NCBI RefSeq assembly: GCF_000013765.1 | Contig: NC_007954.1 | Span: forward strand, 1,922,001 to 1,986,000 | Length of the DNA stretch: 64,000 bases | Source: Shewanella denitrificans OS217 | Lineage (GTDB): Bacteria; Pseudomonadota; Gammaproteobacteria; Enterobacterales; Shewanellaceae | Reading direction: 5' to 3' | Shown here: one piece after another, positions 8,154 to 16,978 of the stretch | How the letters are laid out: every line of letters starts with the position of its first letter | How positions within the stretch are numbered: position 1 is the stretch's first letter | The notes under the pieces: generated by a model | What the model saw: the letters and a program-made list of their open reading frames with translations, nothing else | What the model was told of the DNA's origin: nothing | The model's database searches: none | Position numbers and translations under genes: made by a program

Positions 8154-9755
8154 ATGAATTTACGTAAATTCTTTTTAATTTATGCCATGAGTCTACTTGG
8201 GCTGTTGCTGGCATTTTTTTTGGCTTACCGCGCATTAGTCGTTATCCCAAAGATGGACAAGCAACAACTCATTTGGCAACAAAGAGAAGTGGGTCTAGTT
8301 CAGCAAGCCTTTATTAGTGAGTTTTCGCAGCTAAAGACGATAAACTATGACTACAGTGTTTGGGATGAGAGCTATCATTTTTTAGAGACGTTTAATCAAG
8401 GCTTTATAGACAGTAATTTTTTGCCCGATACCTACACTTCACTTAAAATCGATGCCAGCTATTTTTTTGACCCAAAGGGGCAACTTATTTGGGGAAAAGC
8501 CATGAATTGGCAGACACAAGCTGAGCTTGATTTCCCACAGGTGATTATAGGTGCCCCTAAGATTGCGGCTAAGTTGATGGATAATAACACTGCAGAGGGG
8601 AGCGTATCAGGTGTACTGAAAAGCGTGGAAGGGGTGGTGCTGTTCAGCGTCACTCGAGTGCGAAAATCTGATAAATCCGGTGATAATATCGGCTTTATGA
8701 TGTTCTTAAGGATCTTAAGGCCCGAAGCCTTAGCGCGATTAAGCGCTTTAACAGGGATGAAAATTGAGCATCAACTATTTTTAGAAACCACTCTGGCAGC
8801 AGAAGATTTACTCAATTTACAAGCCTTGACTGAACTCAAGACAGAGCGAAAGTATTTCTTGGGGGACGTGGACAATTCACCAGTACTGCTGTTAACCCTA
8901 GGTCACAGTGAAGATGCCACTGAATTTGCTCGAGTATTCTTCTTCGATATGGCAAGCCTTATCACAGTGTTAGCCCTGTTGATTTTTCCCTTAAGTTTAC
9001 TGCTGTTAGTCAATCACTTCTTGGTTAAACCTATAGAATTTCATACCCGTGAGACTCGACGTATGTTGTCCAATGAAGAACTCTATTGCATTAAATCAAG
9101 CTGTAAAATCAATGAACTGCACGATTTACAAAATGGCTTTAATCAGTTGGTTGAAACCATAAACCGACAACAAAAAATTCTTTCGATACAAGCATCAGAA
9201 GATGTGCTTACAAAAGTGGCTAACCGGCGTGCTTTTGAGCAGTTTTATGATGTCAGTTGGCGGGCTATGCTGCGTCAGAAAACCCCCTTGGCACTCTTGT
9301 TATGTGATATCGATCATTTTAAGTCTTATAACGACCATTATGGCCATGCTGCAGGCGACAAGGTAATAACTGCCGTAGCCGGTGCGTTAAAAACCCGTTT
9401 TGGCCGAGCAACGGATCTGGTTGCGCGCTACGGTGGGGAAGAGTTTGCTATCGTACTTACCCATATCAGCCTAGATGAATGTGAGCTTAATGCTCAAGCG
9501 GCCATACAGCAGATCAATGCCTTAGACATAGCTCATGGTTTTTCCCCTGTCAGTGAAAAAGTGACCATAAGTATTGGCATGACCATCATAGATCCTAACC
9601 AAACTGACCTAGATGACATTGATCCATTGTCGCTTTTTCTGCAGACAGATAGGGCGTTATACAAAGCGAAAAAATTGGGCCGTAATCGCTATCTAGTACG
9701 AGAGTTTGAAGCCGAATCCTTAAGCCCTCAAGATGAATTTCTCGCCAGAATGTAA
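8154..9755 (+). CDS. Membrane diguanylate cyclase with CHASE4 sensor domain
   Basis: 533 aa from the ATG at 8154, which has a good ribosome site (TGGAGGC) 5 bp upstream; the frame opens earlier at 8130 but with weaker signals. Order: transmembrane helix about residues 7-27, a periplasmic region with the CHASE4-like motif NYDYSVWDESYHFLE, a second transmembrane segment around residues 263-290, a short HAMP-like linker, and a C-terminal GGDEF domain. The active site reads GGEEF at residues 427-431, and the inhibitory I-site RATD lies five residues before it, so an active, product-inhibited cyclase is expected. CDIDHFKSYND and VTISIGMT are also present. It stands alone between bioD and prpR. Confidence 0.92.
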   Translation: MNLRKFFLIYAMSLLGLLLAFFLAYRALVVIPKMDKQQLIWQQREVGLVQQAFISEFSQLKTINYDYSVWDESYHFLETFNQGFIDSNFLPDTYTSLKIDASYFFDPKGQLIWGKAMNWQTQAELDFPQVIIGAPKIAAKLMDNNTAEGSVSGVLKSVEGVVLFSVTRVRKSDKSGDNIGFMMFLRILRPEALARLSALTGMKIEHQLFLETTLAAEDLLNLQALTELKTERKYFLGDVDNSPVLLLTLGHSEDATEFARVFFFDMASLITVLALLIFPLSLLLLVNHFLVKPIEFHTRETRRMLSNEELYCIKSSCKINELHDLQNGFNQLVETINRQQKILSIQASEDVLTKVANRRAFEQFYDVSWRAMLRQKTPLALLLCDIDHFKSYNDHYGHAAGDKVITAVAGALKTRFGRATDLVARYGGEEFAIVLTHISLDECELNAQAAIQQINALDIAHGFSPVSEKVTISIGMTIIDPNQTDLDDIDPLSLFLQTDRALYKAKKLGRNRYLVREFEAESLSPQDEFLARM

Positions 9756-9758
9756 CCT

Positions 9759-9832
9759 TTGTCGACAATGCATGCCCCTATTGTTGACCATCAGCCTAAA
9801 AAACACTATATTGTCGACAACATTGTTAACAT
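9759..9832 (+). promoter_or_regulatory. prpR promoter with a cluster of TTGTCGACAA operators
   Basis: TTGACC (9784-9789) and TATATT (9807-9812) are 17 bp apart, a good sigma-70 promoter for the gene starting at 9845. The perfect palindrome TTGTCGACAA occurs at 9759-9768 and 9811-9820; the second overlaps the -10 box. Degenerate copies lie at 9781-9790 (TTGTTGACCA, 8 of 10, overlapping the -35 box) and 9823-9832 (TTGTTAACAT, 7 of 10). This is the expected layout for autoregulation by the adjacent GntR protein; the assignment is inferred. Confidence 0.75.
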
Positions 9833-9844
9833 ATTGCTTATCTG

Positions 9845-10501
9845 ATGACACTCCATTCACAAGCACCGGTCACGGCAGCGGACAAAACCTTTATTCTTCT
9901 TCGAGACGATATCGTCGAAGGGCGTATTCTGGCGGGCGCTAAGCTTAGCGAGACTGAGTTGTCGACAAAATACGGTGTCAGTCGCGCCGTTATCCGTGAA
10001 GCCATTAATCGTTTAGAGTCGTGCCACATCGTTGAGCGTAAAGCTAATGTGGGCGCCAGGGTCGTGGCCTTAACCCCAGAAGGGTTAGCGCAACTCTATG
10101 AAGTGCGTGAATCCTTAGAGGGCATGGCGGCTCGTCTTGCGGCTAAAAACATGACTCCAGATGAAATTAGCGAATTAAGCGCTTTATTAACTCGCCATTT
10201 TGATGAAGTCAAAGGCGGCGAGTCTTATTACCAAGAAGCGGGAGACGTGGACTTTCATTATCGCATTATCTTGGGCAGTAAGAATAAACACCTTATCGCA
10301 CTGCTGTTTGATGGCATTTATCACTTAGTGCGCATGTACCGGGTGCAACTGGGCATGGCGGGCCCGCGAGTCACTACAGCATTCGATGAGCATAAGCATA
10401 TAGTGCAGGCCATCAGTAACCGCGATGAAGAATTAGCCGAAATTTTGATGCGTCGGCACATAATGTATTCGAAACACAATATTGAAACCAAGCTTGCATA
10501 A
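9845..10501 (+). CDS. prpR: GntR-family (FCD type) regulator of the methylcitrate genes
   Basis: 218 aa. Residues about 10-75 form the winged helix: a short LRDDIVEGRILAGAKLSETE lead, then the recognition region GVSRAVIREAINRLES. The C-terminal half is the all-helical FCD ligand-binding domain, with DFHYRIILGSKNKHL and metal-type histidines (FDEHKHIVQAI, MRRHIMYSKHN). Divergence from the E. coli PrpR (a sigma-54 activator) is expected, because Shewanella-type prp clusters carry a GntR regulator instead. It lies 42 bp upstream of prpB in the same direction and probably represses the operon until 2-methylcitrate or a related compound binds. Confidence 0.9.
   Translation: MTLHSQAPVTAADKTFILLRDDIVEGRILAGAKLSETELSTKYGVSRAVIREAINRLESCHIVERKANVGARVVALTPEGLAQLYEVRESLEGMAARLAAKNMTPDEISELSALLTRHFDEVKGGESYYQEAGDVDFHYRIILGSKNKHLIALLFDGIYHLVRMYRVQLGMAGPRVTTAFDEHKHIVQAISNRDEELAEILMRRHIMYSKHNIETKLA
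9959..9968 (+). promoter_or_regulatory. Third TTGTCGACAA site, inside prpR
   Basis: A third perfect copy of the operator palindrome lies in the prpR coding sequence, within the codons for ELSTKY, 148 bp after the promoter copy. I found no other perfect copy in the window. It could be an auxiliary operator for looping or a roadblock. Confidence 0.5.
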
Positions 10502-10543
10502 ACTGCAATTACATTTAATTACACCAGACTGATGAGGGACACC

Positions 10544-11422
10544 ATGAGCGCAGGTAAGAAATTCCGTCAGGCATTAGCCGACAATAAGCCACTGCAAATT
10601 TTAGGCACCATCAATGCGTATAGCGCCATTATGGCCAAAAAAATTGGTCATAAGGCCATTTACTTAAGTGGTGGCGGCGTGGCTAACGCTTCATATGGCT
10701 TGCCAGATCTTGGCATGACGTCCCTTAACGATGTGTTAGTGGATGTGCAGCGCATTACTGCCGCCTGTGATTTACCCTTGCTGGTGGATATAGACACTGG
10801 TTGGGGCGGGGCGTTTAATATCGCTAAAACCGTGCGTGACATGGAAAAAGCCGGCGCAGCAGCCGTGCACATGGAAGATCAAGTGGCGCAAAAGCGTTGT
10901 GGCCACAGACCCAACAAAGAGATCGTCACAGTGGAAGAAATGGTTGACCGCATTAAGGCGGCTGTGGATGCACGCACAGATCCTGATTTTTTCATCATGG
11001 CGCGCACCGATTCGTTCGCCCAAGAAGGATTGGAGGCTGCCATTGCCCGTGCTAAAGCCTATGTGGCAGCTGGCGCCGACGGTATTTTTGCCGAAGCCAT
11101 AAAAACTGAAGCTCATTATCGCGCCTTTGCTGAAGCCTTAGATGTGCCCATTCTTGCTAACATTACCGAGTTTGGCCAGACTGAACTGTGGAACAAAAAA
11201 GAGTTGGGCGAATGGGGCGTGAGCATGGTGCTTTACCCTTTGAGCGCATTTCGTGCCATGAACAAGGCGGCAGAAATGGTGTATCAGTCTATTCTTGAGC
11301 AGGGCGATCAAAAAGCCGTGGTCGACAGCATGCAGACCCGCATGGACTTGTACGATTATTTGGGCTATCACGAGTACGAGCAAAAGTTAGACAGCTTGTT
11401 TGCCGAAGGCAAAAATAAGTAA
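10544..11422 (+). CDS. prpB: 2-methylisocitrate lyase
   Basis: 292 aa from the ATG at 10544, because GAGGGAC lies just upstream; the ATG at 10532 would overlap that site. PrpB splits 2-methylisocitrate into pyruvate and succinate, the last step of the methylcitrate cycle. Conserved blocks: GTINAYSAIMAKKIG, YLSGGGVANASYGLPDLG, LLVDIDTGWGGAFN, EDQVAQKRCGHRPNKE with the catalytic cysteine motif KRCGH, and ARTDSFAQEG. Length matches E. coli PrpB (296). Confidence 0.97.
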   Translation: MSAGKKFRQALADNKPLQILGTINAYSAIMAKKIGHKAIYLSGGGVANASYGLPDLGMTSLNDVLVDVQRITAACDLPLLVDIDTGWGGAFNIAKTVRDMEKAGAAAVHMEDQVAQKRCGHRPNKEIVTVEEMVDRIKAAVDARTDPDFFIMARTDSFAQEGLEAAIARAKAYVAAGADGIFAEAIKTEAHYRAFAEALDVPILANITEFGQTELWNKKELGEWGVSMVLYPLSAFRAMNKAAEMVYQSILEQGDQKAVVDSMQTRMDLYDYLGYHEYEQKLDSLFAEGKNK

Positions 11423-11483
11423 ATCATTAACTTAAGCAAAGATTGAAAGATAAATAATAAGAATCAACATTCACCCTACACGT

Positions 11484-11505
11484 CGCGGCCACTTAAGTGG
11501 CCGTG
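11484..11505 (+). other. Palindromic hairpin between prpB and prpC
   Basis: CGGCCACTTAAGTGGCCG (11486-11503) is a perfect 18-nt palindrome, extended by one wobble and one further pair. It is followed by an A-run rather than a T-run, so it is not an intrinsic terminator on the plus strand. It may stabilise or process the prp mRNA. Confidence 0.6.
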
Positions 11506-11526
11506 ATATAAAAAAAGGAAGCTATC

Positions 11527-12651
11527 ATGGTAGATAAAAAATTAGCGGGCGCAGGTCTTCGTGGTCAAAGCGCAGGGGAAACGGCCTTATGCACTGTGGG
11601 CAAATCAGGTTCAGGACTCACTTATTGCGGTTATGACGTGGCAGATTTAGCGGATAACGCAAGCTTTGAAGAAGTGGCCTATTTGCTGTTCAATGGTGAG
11701 CTGCCAACAAAAGCCCAGCTTGATGCTTACCAGAGTGAACTGACTGCCATGCGCGACTTGCCTGAAGCACTTAAGCAAGTGCTTAAGCTTATTCCAGCGT
11801 CAGCCCATCCAATGGATGTGATGCGCACTGCTTGTTCTTTCTTAGGTAATTTAGAGCCTGAAACAGATTTTACTGCCCAGAATAAAGCAGCTAACCGTTT
11901 ATTGGCGGCGTTTCCTGCCATCATGTGTTATTGGTATCGTTTCAGCCATGAAGGCGTAGAAATTGATTGCACCACAGATGAAGTTTCTATCGGTGGGCAT
12001 TTCTTAAAGCTGCTTAACGGTAAGACACCTTCTGATCAGCACAGACGTGTCATGGACGTGTCATTAATTTTGTATGCAGAGCATGAATTTAACGCTTCAA
12101 CCTTCACCGCTCGTGTGTGTGCATCCACCTTATCTGACATGTTCTCCTGTGTGACTGGCGCGATTGGCTCACTTCGCGGCCCACTCCATGGCGGTGCTAA
12201 CGAAGCGGCCATGGACATGATCCAAAAGTTCAGCTCACCCGCGGATGCCAAAGTACAAATGGCGGCCATGCTTGATCGCAAAGAAAAAATCATGGGCTTT
12301 GGACATGCGGTTTATCGCGAATCGGATCCCCGCAATGTGATCATCAAAGCCTGGTCAGAGAAGTTGGCTAAAGAAAATGGCGATACCTCACTGTATGACA
12401 TTTCGGTTGCCTGTGAAGAATTTATGTGGGACACCAAGAAACTCTTCTGTAATGCCGATTTCTTCCATGCTTCTGCGTACCACTTTATGGGCATTCCTAC
12501 CAAGTTATTTACCCCGATTTTCGTGTGCTCGCGGGTAACAGGTTGGGCGGCCCATGTGATGGAGCAGCGCAGCAATAACCGCATTATCCGTCCAAGTGCC
12601 GATTACACAGGCCCAGAGCCGCGTAAAGTGACGCCTATCGCACAGAGATAG
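11527..12651 (+). CDS. prpC: 2-methylcitrate synthase
   Basis: 374 aa with a strong AAAGGAAG ribosome site 8 bp upstream. It condenses propionyl-CoA with oxaloacetate. The citrate-synthase fold is clear: GLRGQSAGETALCTVG near the N terminus as in methylcitrate synthases, the histidine segment LRGPLHGGANEAAMD, the catalytic GFGHAVYRESDPR and the C-terminal ERSNNRIIRP-like block (MEQRSNNRIIRPSADYTG). Length fits PrpC (about 375-390) rather than the longer GltA type. Confidence 0.97.
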   Translation: MVDKKLAGAGLRGQSAGETALCTVGKSGSGLTYCGYDVADLADNASFEEVAYLLFNGELPTKAQLDAYQSELTAMRDLPEALKQVLKLIPASAHPMDVMRTACSFLGNLEPETDFTAQNKAANRLLAAFPAIMCYWYRFSHEGVEIDCTTDEVSIGGHFLKLLNGKTPSDQHRRVMDVSLILYAEHEFNASTFTARVCASTLSDMFSCVTGAIGSLRGPLHGGANEAAMDMIQKFSSPADAKVQMAAMLDRKEKIMGFGHAVYRESDPRNVIIKAWSEKLAKENGDTSLYDISVACEEFMWDTKKLFCNADFFHASAYHFMGIPTKLFTPIFVCSRVTGWAAHVMEQRSNNRIIRPSADYTGPEPRKVTPIAQR

Positions 12652-12664
12652 CCAGCAACAACCC

Positions 12665-12731
12665 ATGTTTCAAGCAATCACTTGAAACATAAAGAGAGTG
12701 CCAATGACGAGGTAGCCTTTTACCTCGTCAT
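12665..12731 (+). other. Two intercistronic hairpins after prpC
   Basis: Two perfect stems lie in tandem: 12665-12690 (10 bp, loop CAATCA) and 12704-12731 (11 bp, ATGACGAGGTA paired with TACCTCGTCAT, loop GCCTTT). Neither is followed by a T-run, so they look like mRNA-processing or partial-attenuation structures that could set prpC and acnD levels apart. Confidence 0.65.
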
Positions 12732-12775
12732 CTATCGCACTGTTTTATCTTGTTAAATTGCTTATGGATTAAGTT

Positions 12776-15379
12776 ATGAATTCGTCATACCGCAAGCCGT
12801 TACCCGGCACTAAGTTAGATTTTTTTGATACACGTGAGGCAGTCGACGCCATTTCTCCCGGCGCATTCGCCACTCTGCCTTATTGCTCCCGCGTGTATGC
12901 CGAAAACTTAGTGCGCCGCTGCCCACCCGAGGCATTGGAAGCTTCACTGAAACAAATTATTGAACGCAAACGTGACTTGGACTTTCCCTGGTTTCCTGCA
13001 CGGGTTGTGTGTCATGACATTCTTGGCCAAACCGCACTGGTAGATTTAGCCGGCCTTAGAGATGCCATAGCCGAGAAAGGCGGCGACCCATCAAAGGTTA
13101 ACCCTGTGGTGCCTACTCAGCTTATCGTGGATCATTCTTTAGCCGTGGAACACGCGGGTTTTGAAACCGATGCCTTTGAGAAAAACCGCGCCATCGAAGA
13201 CAGACGCAACGATGATAGATTCCATTTCATCAACTGGACCAAAACCGCCTTTAAAAATGTCGATGTTATTCAGCCCGGCAACGGCATCATGCATCAAATT
13301 AACTTAGAGCGCATGTCGCCTGTGGTCCATGCCCGTGATGGCGTGGCATTCCCTGATACCTTAGTGGGCACCGACAGCCACACGCCTCACGTGGATGCGC
13401 TTGGCGTTATCGCTATCGGTGTTGGCGGCCTAGAAGCGGAAAGTGTGATGCTTGGACGCGCTTCTTACATGCGCCTGCCAGACATTATCGGGGTAGAGCT
13501 CACCGGTAAGCCGCAAGCAGGGATCACGGCAACAGACATAGTGCTGGCATTGACCGAATATTTGCGTGCGCAAAAAGTCGTGTCCTCTTATTTAGAATTT
13601 TTTGGCGAAGGTGCAGCCCACCTCACATTAGGGGACAGAGCCACTATTTCTAACATGACCCCTGAATATGGCGCCACTGCTGCCATGTTCTATATTGACC
13701 AGCAAACAATTGATTATCTTAAGTTAACAGGCCGTGATGACGAGCAAGTTAAATTGGTTGAAACCTATGCTAAGCACACAGGTCTTTGGGCTGATAGCCT
13801 AACAACGGCTGTGTATGAGCGTAACTTAAGCTTTGATTTATCCAGTGTTGGCCGCAATATCGCCGGTCCCTCAAACCCTCATGCACGGGTGGCCACTAAA
13901 GATTTAGCCGCTAAGGGCATATCTGGCATAGTTGAAAATGAGCCAGGCAAGATGCCAGATGGCGCTGTGATCATCGCCGCTATCACCAGCTGCACCAACA
14001 CAAGTAACCCAAGAAACGTGATTGCAGCAGCGCTTTTGGCTCGTAATGCCAATGCCGCTGGCTTAAGCCGTAAGCCATGGGTGAAAACCTCACTGGCCCC
14101 AGGCTCTAAAGCGGTGCAGCTGTATTTAGAAGACTCGAACCTCTTGACCGAGCTTGAGCAATTAGGCTTTGGTATTGTCGGCTTTGCTTGCACTACATGT
14201 AATGGTATGAGCGGCGCCCTTGACCCAGTTATTCAACAAGAAGTCATTGAGCGCGATCTTTACACCACAGCTGTGCTGTCTGGTAACCGTAACTTCGATG
14301 GCCGTATTCACCCCTATGCTAAGCAAGCCTTCTTGGCATCTCCCCCTTTAGTGGTGGCTTATGCCATCGCTGGCACCATACGTTTTGATATCGAAAAAGA
14401 CGTGCTGGGATTGGATAAAAACGGCAATGCCGTGACCTTGAAAGATTTATGGCCATCGGATGAAGAAATCGATGCTGTGATTGCGAAAAGCGTAAAACCT
14501 GAGCAATTCCGTAAAGTGTATGAGCCCATGTTCGATTTGAAAGTCGAATACGGCAGCCACATCAATCCTCAGTATGACTGGCGCCCTCAAAGCACTTATA
14601 TTCGCCGCCCGCCTTATTGGGAAGGTGCACTAGCAGGCGAGCGAGCCATGAAAGGCATGCGCCCCTTGGCCGTGCTTGGGGATAACATCACCACAGATCA
14701 CTTATCGCCATCAAACGCCATTTTGCTCGACAGCGCCGCCGGTGAATACCTGCATAAAATGGGACTGCCTGAGGAAGATTTTAACTCCTATGCCACCCAC
14801 AGGGGCGATCATTTAACTGCCCAGCGCGCCACCTTTGCGAACCCTAAACTCTTTAATGAAATGGTGAGCGAAATCGGCAAAGACGGCGGCGTTAAGATAA
14901 AACAGGGCTCTTATGCTCGCATCGAGCCTGAAGGTCAAGTGACCCGCATGTGGGAAGCGATTGAAGCTTATATGGAGCGTAAACAGCCGCTTATTATTGT
15001 TGCTGGCGCCGACTACGGCCAAGGCTCGTCTCGAGATTGGGCGGCCAAAGGGGTACGCCTAGCTGGGGTTGAAGTGATTGTCGCCGAAGGCTTTGAGCGC
15101 ATTCATCGCACTAACTTAGTGGGCATGGGTGTGTTACCCCTTGAATTTGTCAATGGTGATAATCGCCATACTTATCAGATTGATGGCACAGAAACCTATG
15201 ATGTTCTTGGGGATCGCACCCCAGGCGGCATGATGACACTTATCATCAACAGGAAAGACGGTCAGTCGGTATCTGTACCAGTGAAGTGTCGCCTCGATAC
15301 CGAGGAAGAGCTGTCTATCTATGAAGCGGGCGGCGTGCTGCAACGCTTTGCTCAAGACTTCTTAGCAGGCAATGCTTAA
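12776..15379 (+). CDS. acnD: Fe/S-dependent 2-methylcitrate dehydratase (AcnD)
   Basis: 867 aa aconitase-family enzyme of the methylcitrate cycle, which dehydrates 2-methylcitrate and works together with PrpF instead of PrpD. The [4Fe-4S] ligands are visible in AITSCTNTSNP and FACTTCNGMSG. Other family signatures are VVPTQLIVDHSLAVEH, GTDSHTPHVDALGVIAIGVGG, GDNITTDHLSPSNAI and the C-terminal swivel-domain motif ADYGQGSSRDWAAKG. Length agrees with AcnD (about 865). It follows prpC by 124 bp and precedes prpF, the standard acnD-prpF order. Confidence 0.97.
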   Translation: MNSSYRKPLPGTKLDFFDTREAVDAISPGAFATLPYCSRVYAENLVRRCPPEALEASLKQIIERKRDLDFPWFPARVVCHDILGQTALVDLAGLRDAIAEKGGDPSKVNPVVPTQLIVDHSLAVEHAGFETDAFEKNRAIEDRRNDDRFHFINWTKTAFKNVDVIQPGNGIMHQINLERMSPVVHARDGVAFPDTLVGTDSHTPHVDALGVIAIGVGGLEAESVMLGRASYMRLPDIIGVELTGKPQAGITATDIVLALTEYLRAQKVVSSYLEFFGEGAAHLTLGDRATISNMTPEYGATAAMFYIDQQTIDYLKLTGRDDEQVKLVETYAKHTGLWADSLTTAVYERNLSFDLSSVGRNIAGPSNPHARVATKDLAAKGISGIVENEPGKMPDGAVIIAAITSCTNTSNPRNVIAAALLARNANAAGLSRKPWVKTSLAPGSKAVQLYLEDSNLLTELEQLGFGIVGFACTTCNGMSGALDPVIQQEVIERDLYTTAVLSGNRNFDGRIHPYAKQAFLASPPLVVAYAIAGTIRFDIEKDVLGLDKNGNAVTLKDLWPSDEEIDAVIAKSVKPEQFRKVYEPMFDLKVEYGSHINPQYDWRPQSTYIRRPPYWEGALAGERAMKGMRPLAVLGDNITTDHLSPSNAILLDSAAGEYLHKMGLPEEDFNSYATHRGDHLTAQRATFANPKLFNEMVSEIGKDGGVKIKQGSYARIEPEGQVTRMWEAIEAYMERKQPLIIVAGADYGQGSSRDWAAKGVRLAGVEVIVAEGFERIHRTNLVGMGVLPLEFVNGDNRHTYQIDGTETYDVLGDRTPGGMMTLIINRKDGQSVSVPVKCRLDTEEELSIYEAGGVLQRFAQDFLAGNA

Positions 15380-15504
15380 CTCTCTTTGTTAGCTTGGCTG
15401 TGCTCGACTGTATTCGTACTGCGGTATTAGCTCTAGGGTATTAGTTCGGCCATATCTGTCTGGCAATATTAGTTAAGCCATATTAGTTTGAAAAGCGACA
15501 ACAA

Positions 15505-15560
15505 AAAGGCGCTATCGTTTTTATCATGTTAAATGACTGATGAAATACGATAGCGCCTTT
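15505..15560 (+). other. Long inverted repeat immediately before prpF
   Basis: AAAGGCGCTATCGT (15505-15518) and ACGATAGCGCCTTT (15547-15560) are perfect 14-bp arms around a 28-nt loop. The right arm ends 18 bp before the prpF ATG, next to its ribosome site (AAAAGG). No T-run follows. Just upstream (about 15425-15491) a degenerate unit TATTAGTT-n-GCCATAT is repeated. An RNA-stabilising or translation-tuning role is possible. Confidence 0.65.
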
Positions 15561-15578
15561 GATTAAAAGGATCTTCCA

Positions 15579-16775
15579 ATGACGTCTTCAACTCAGTTAA
15601 CTTTCCCCCCCCAATTGAGAGTGCCCGCCACCTATATGCGCGGCGGCACCAGCAAAGGGGTATTTTTTAGCCTCAAAGATTTACCCATAAAAGCCCAAGT
15701 GCCAGGGGCTTATCGTGATGCCCTGTTATTGCGTATTATCGGTAGTCCAGACCCATACGCCAAACAAACCGATGGCATGGGCGGTGCGACTTCAAGCACC
15801 AGCAAGACGGTAATTTTATCTAAAAGTGAGCAAAAAAATCACGATGTAGATTATCTGTTTGGACAAGTGGCCATAGACAAAGCCTTTGTGGACTGGAGCG
15901 GTAACTGCGGCAACTTAAGTGCTGCCGTGGGGGCGTTTGCCATCAGCAATGGCCTAGTGGACAGCAGCCGTATTCCACAAAATGGCATAGCAACAGTGCG
16001 TATTTGGCAGGCCAATATTAACAAAACCATCATAGCCCATGTGCCCATGACACAAGGTCAAGTGCAAGAAACCGGTGATTTTGAGCTCGATGGGGTCACC
16101 TTTCCAGCCGCCGAAGTGCAGCTTGAATTTATGGCGCCAGCGGACGCTGAGGGCGCCATGTTCCCCACGGGCAATCTTGTCGATGAATTAGCTGTGCCAG
16201 GCCTTGGCAATATTAAGGTCACCTTAATCAATGCCGGTATCCCCACCATTTTTGTCGATGCCGCCGCCATAGGCTACAGAGGCACTGAACTTCAAGATGC
16301 CATTAATAATGATGAAAAAGCCTTAGGCTTATTTGAAACTATACGTGCTCATGGCGCAGTGAAAATGGGCTTAATTAAGCACATAGATGAAGCACAAAAT
16401 CGCCAACATACCCCTAAAGTTGCCTTTGTGGCCGCGCCATTGGACTATCAGGCGTCTAGCGGGAAAAGGGTCAAAGCGACTGAGGTGGATCTATTGGTGC
16501 GCGCCATGTCCATGGGTAAATTACACCATGCCATGATGGGCACAGCTGCGGTTGCCATAGGCACGGCGGCGGCAATTCCCGGCACCTTAGTGAATTTGGC
16601 CGCGGGCGGCGGTAACCGTCAAGTAGTGACCTTCGGTCATCCATCTGGGGTGTTAAAAGTGGGCGCTGAGGCTGAGCTTATAGACAACCAATGGCAAGTG
16701 ACTAAAGCGATAATGAGCCGCAGCGCGCGGGTGCTGATGGAAGGATGGGTGAGGGTGCCAGAGCCTATTGTCTAA
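15579..16775 (+). CDS. prpF: 2-methylaconitate isomerase
   Basis: 398 aa, the usual PrpF length. The protein has a diaminopimelate-epimerase-like fold and isomerises the 2-methylaconitate made by AcnD so that the next hydration can proceed. Signatures are VPATYMRGGTSKGVFF at the N terminus, GSPDPYAKQTDGMGG, DWSGNCGNLSAAVGAFAI with the catalytic-region cysteine, and GHPSGVLKVGAEAEL near the C terminus. Last gene of the prp cluster. Confidence 0.96.
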   Translation: MTSSTQLTFPPQLRVPATYMRGGTSKGVFFSLKDLPIKAQVPGAYRDALLLRIIGSPDPYAKQTDGMGGATSSTSKTVILSKSEQKNHDVDYLFGQVAIDKAFVDWSGNCGNLSAAVGAFAISNGLVDSSRIPQNGIATVRIWQANINKTIIAHVPMTQGQVQETGDFELDGVTFPAAEVQLEFMAPADAEGAMFPTGNLVDELAVPGLGNIKVTLINAGIPTIFVDAAAIGYRGTELQDAINNDEKALGLFETIRAHGAVKMGLIKHIDEAQNRQHTPKVAFVAAPLDYQASSGKRVKATEVDLLVRAMSMGKLHHAMMGTAAVAIGTAAAIPGTLVNLAAGGGNRQVVTFGHPSGVLKVGAEAELIDNQWQVTKAIMSRSARVLMEGWVRVPEPIV

Positions 16776-16978
16776 TAGCGAGTGTATAGCGCCTGCTATA
16801 GTGCGCATCATAGGCATGCTATTGCGCTATTAGTCGGGTGAAAACAATCCGCTTTTTGCAAGTCAGTAGTCAAGAATAATTAATTTTATTCAACTAGTGG
16901 CTTGCCTCTACAAATCAGCGCCTTGGGGTGGTATAAAGTGCTATCTTTAGCTTTCTATCGCCATTCTAGGACATTCAA

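Noticed and set aside
8039..8160. Short hydrophobic frame (TTG start) just before the CHASE4-GGDEF gene
   Set aside because: No ribosome site, overlaps the well-supported start at 8154 and matches no family I know.
10772..11383. Minus-strand open frames opposite prpB
   Set aside because: Fully overlapped by prpB, no ribosome sites and no recognisable domains.
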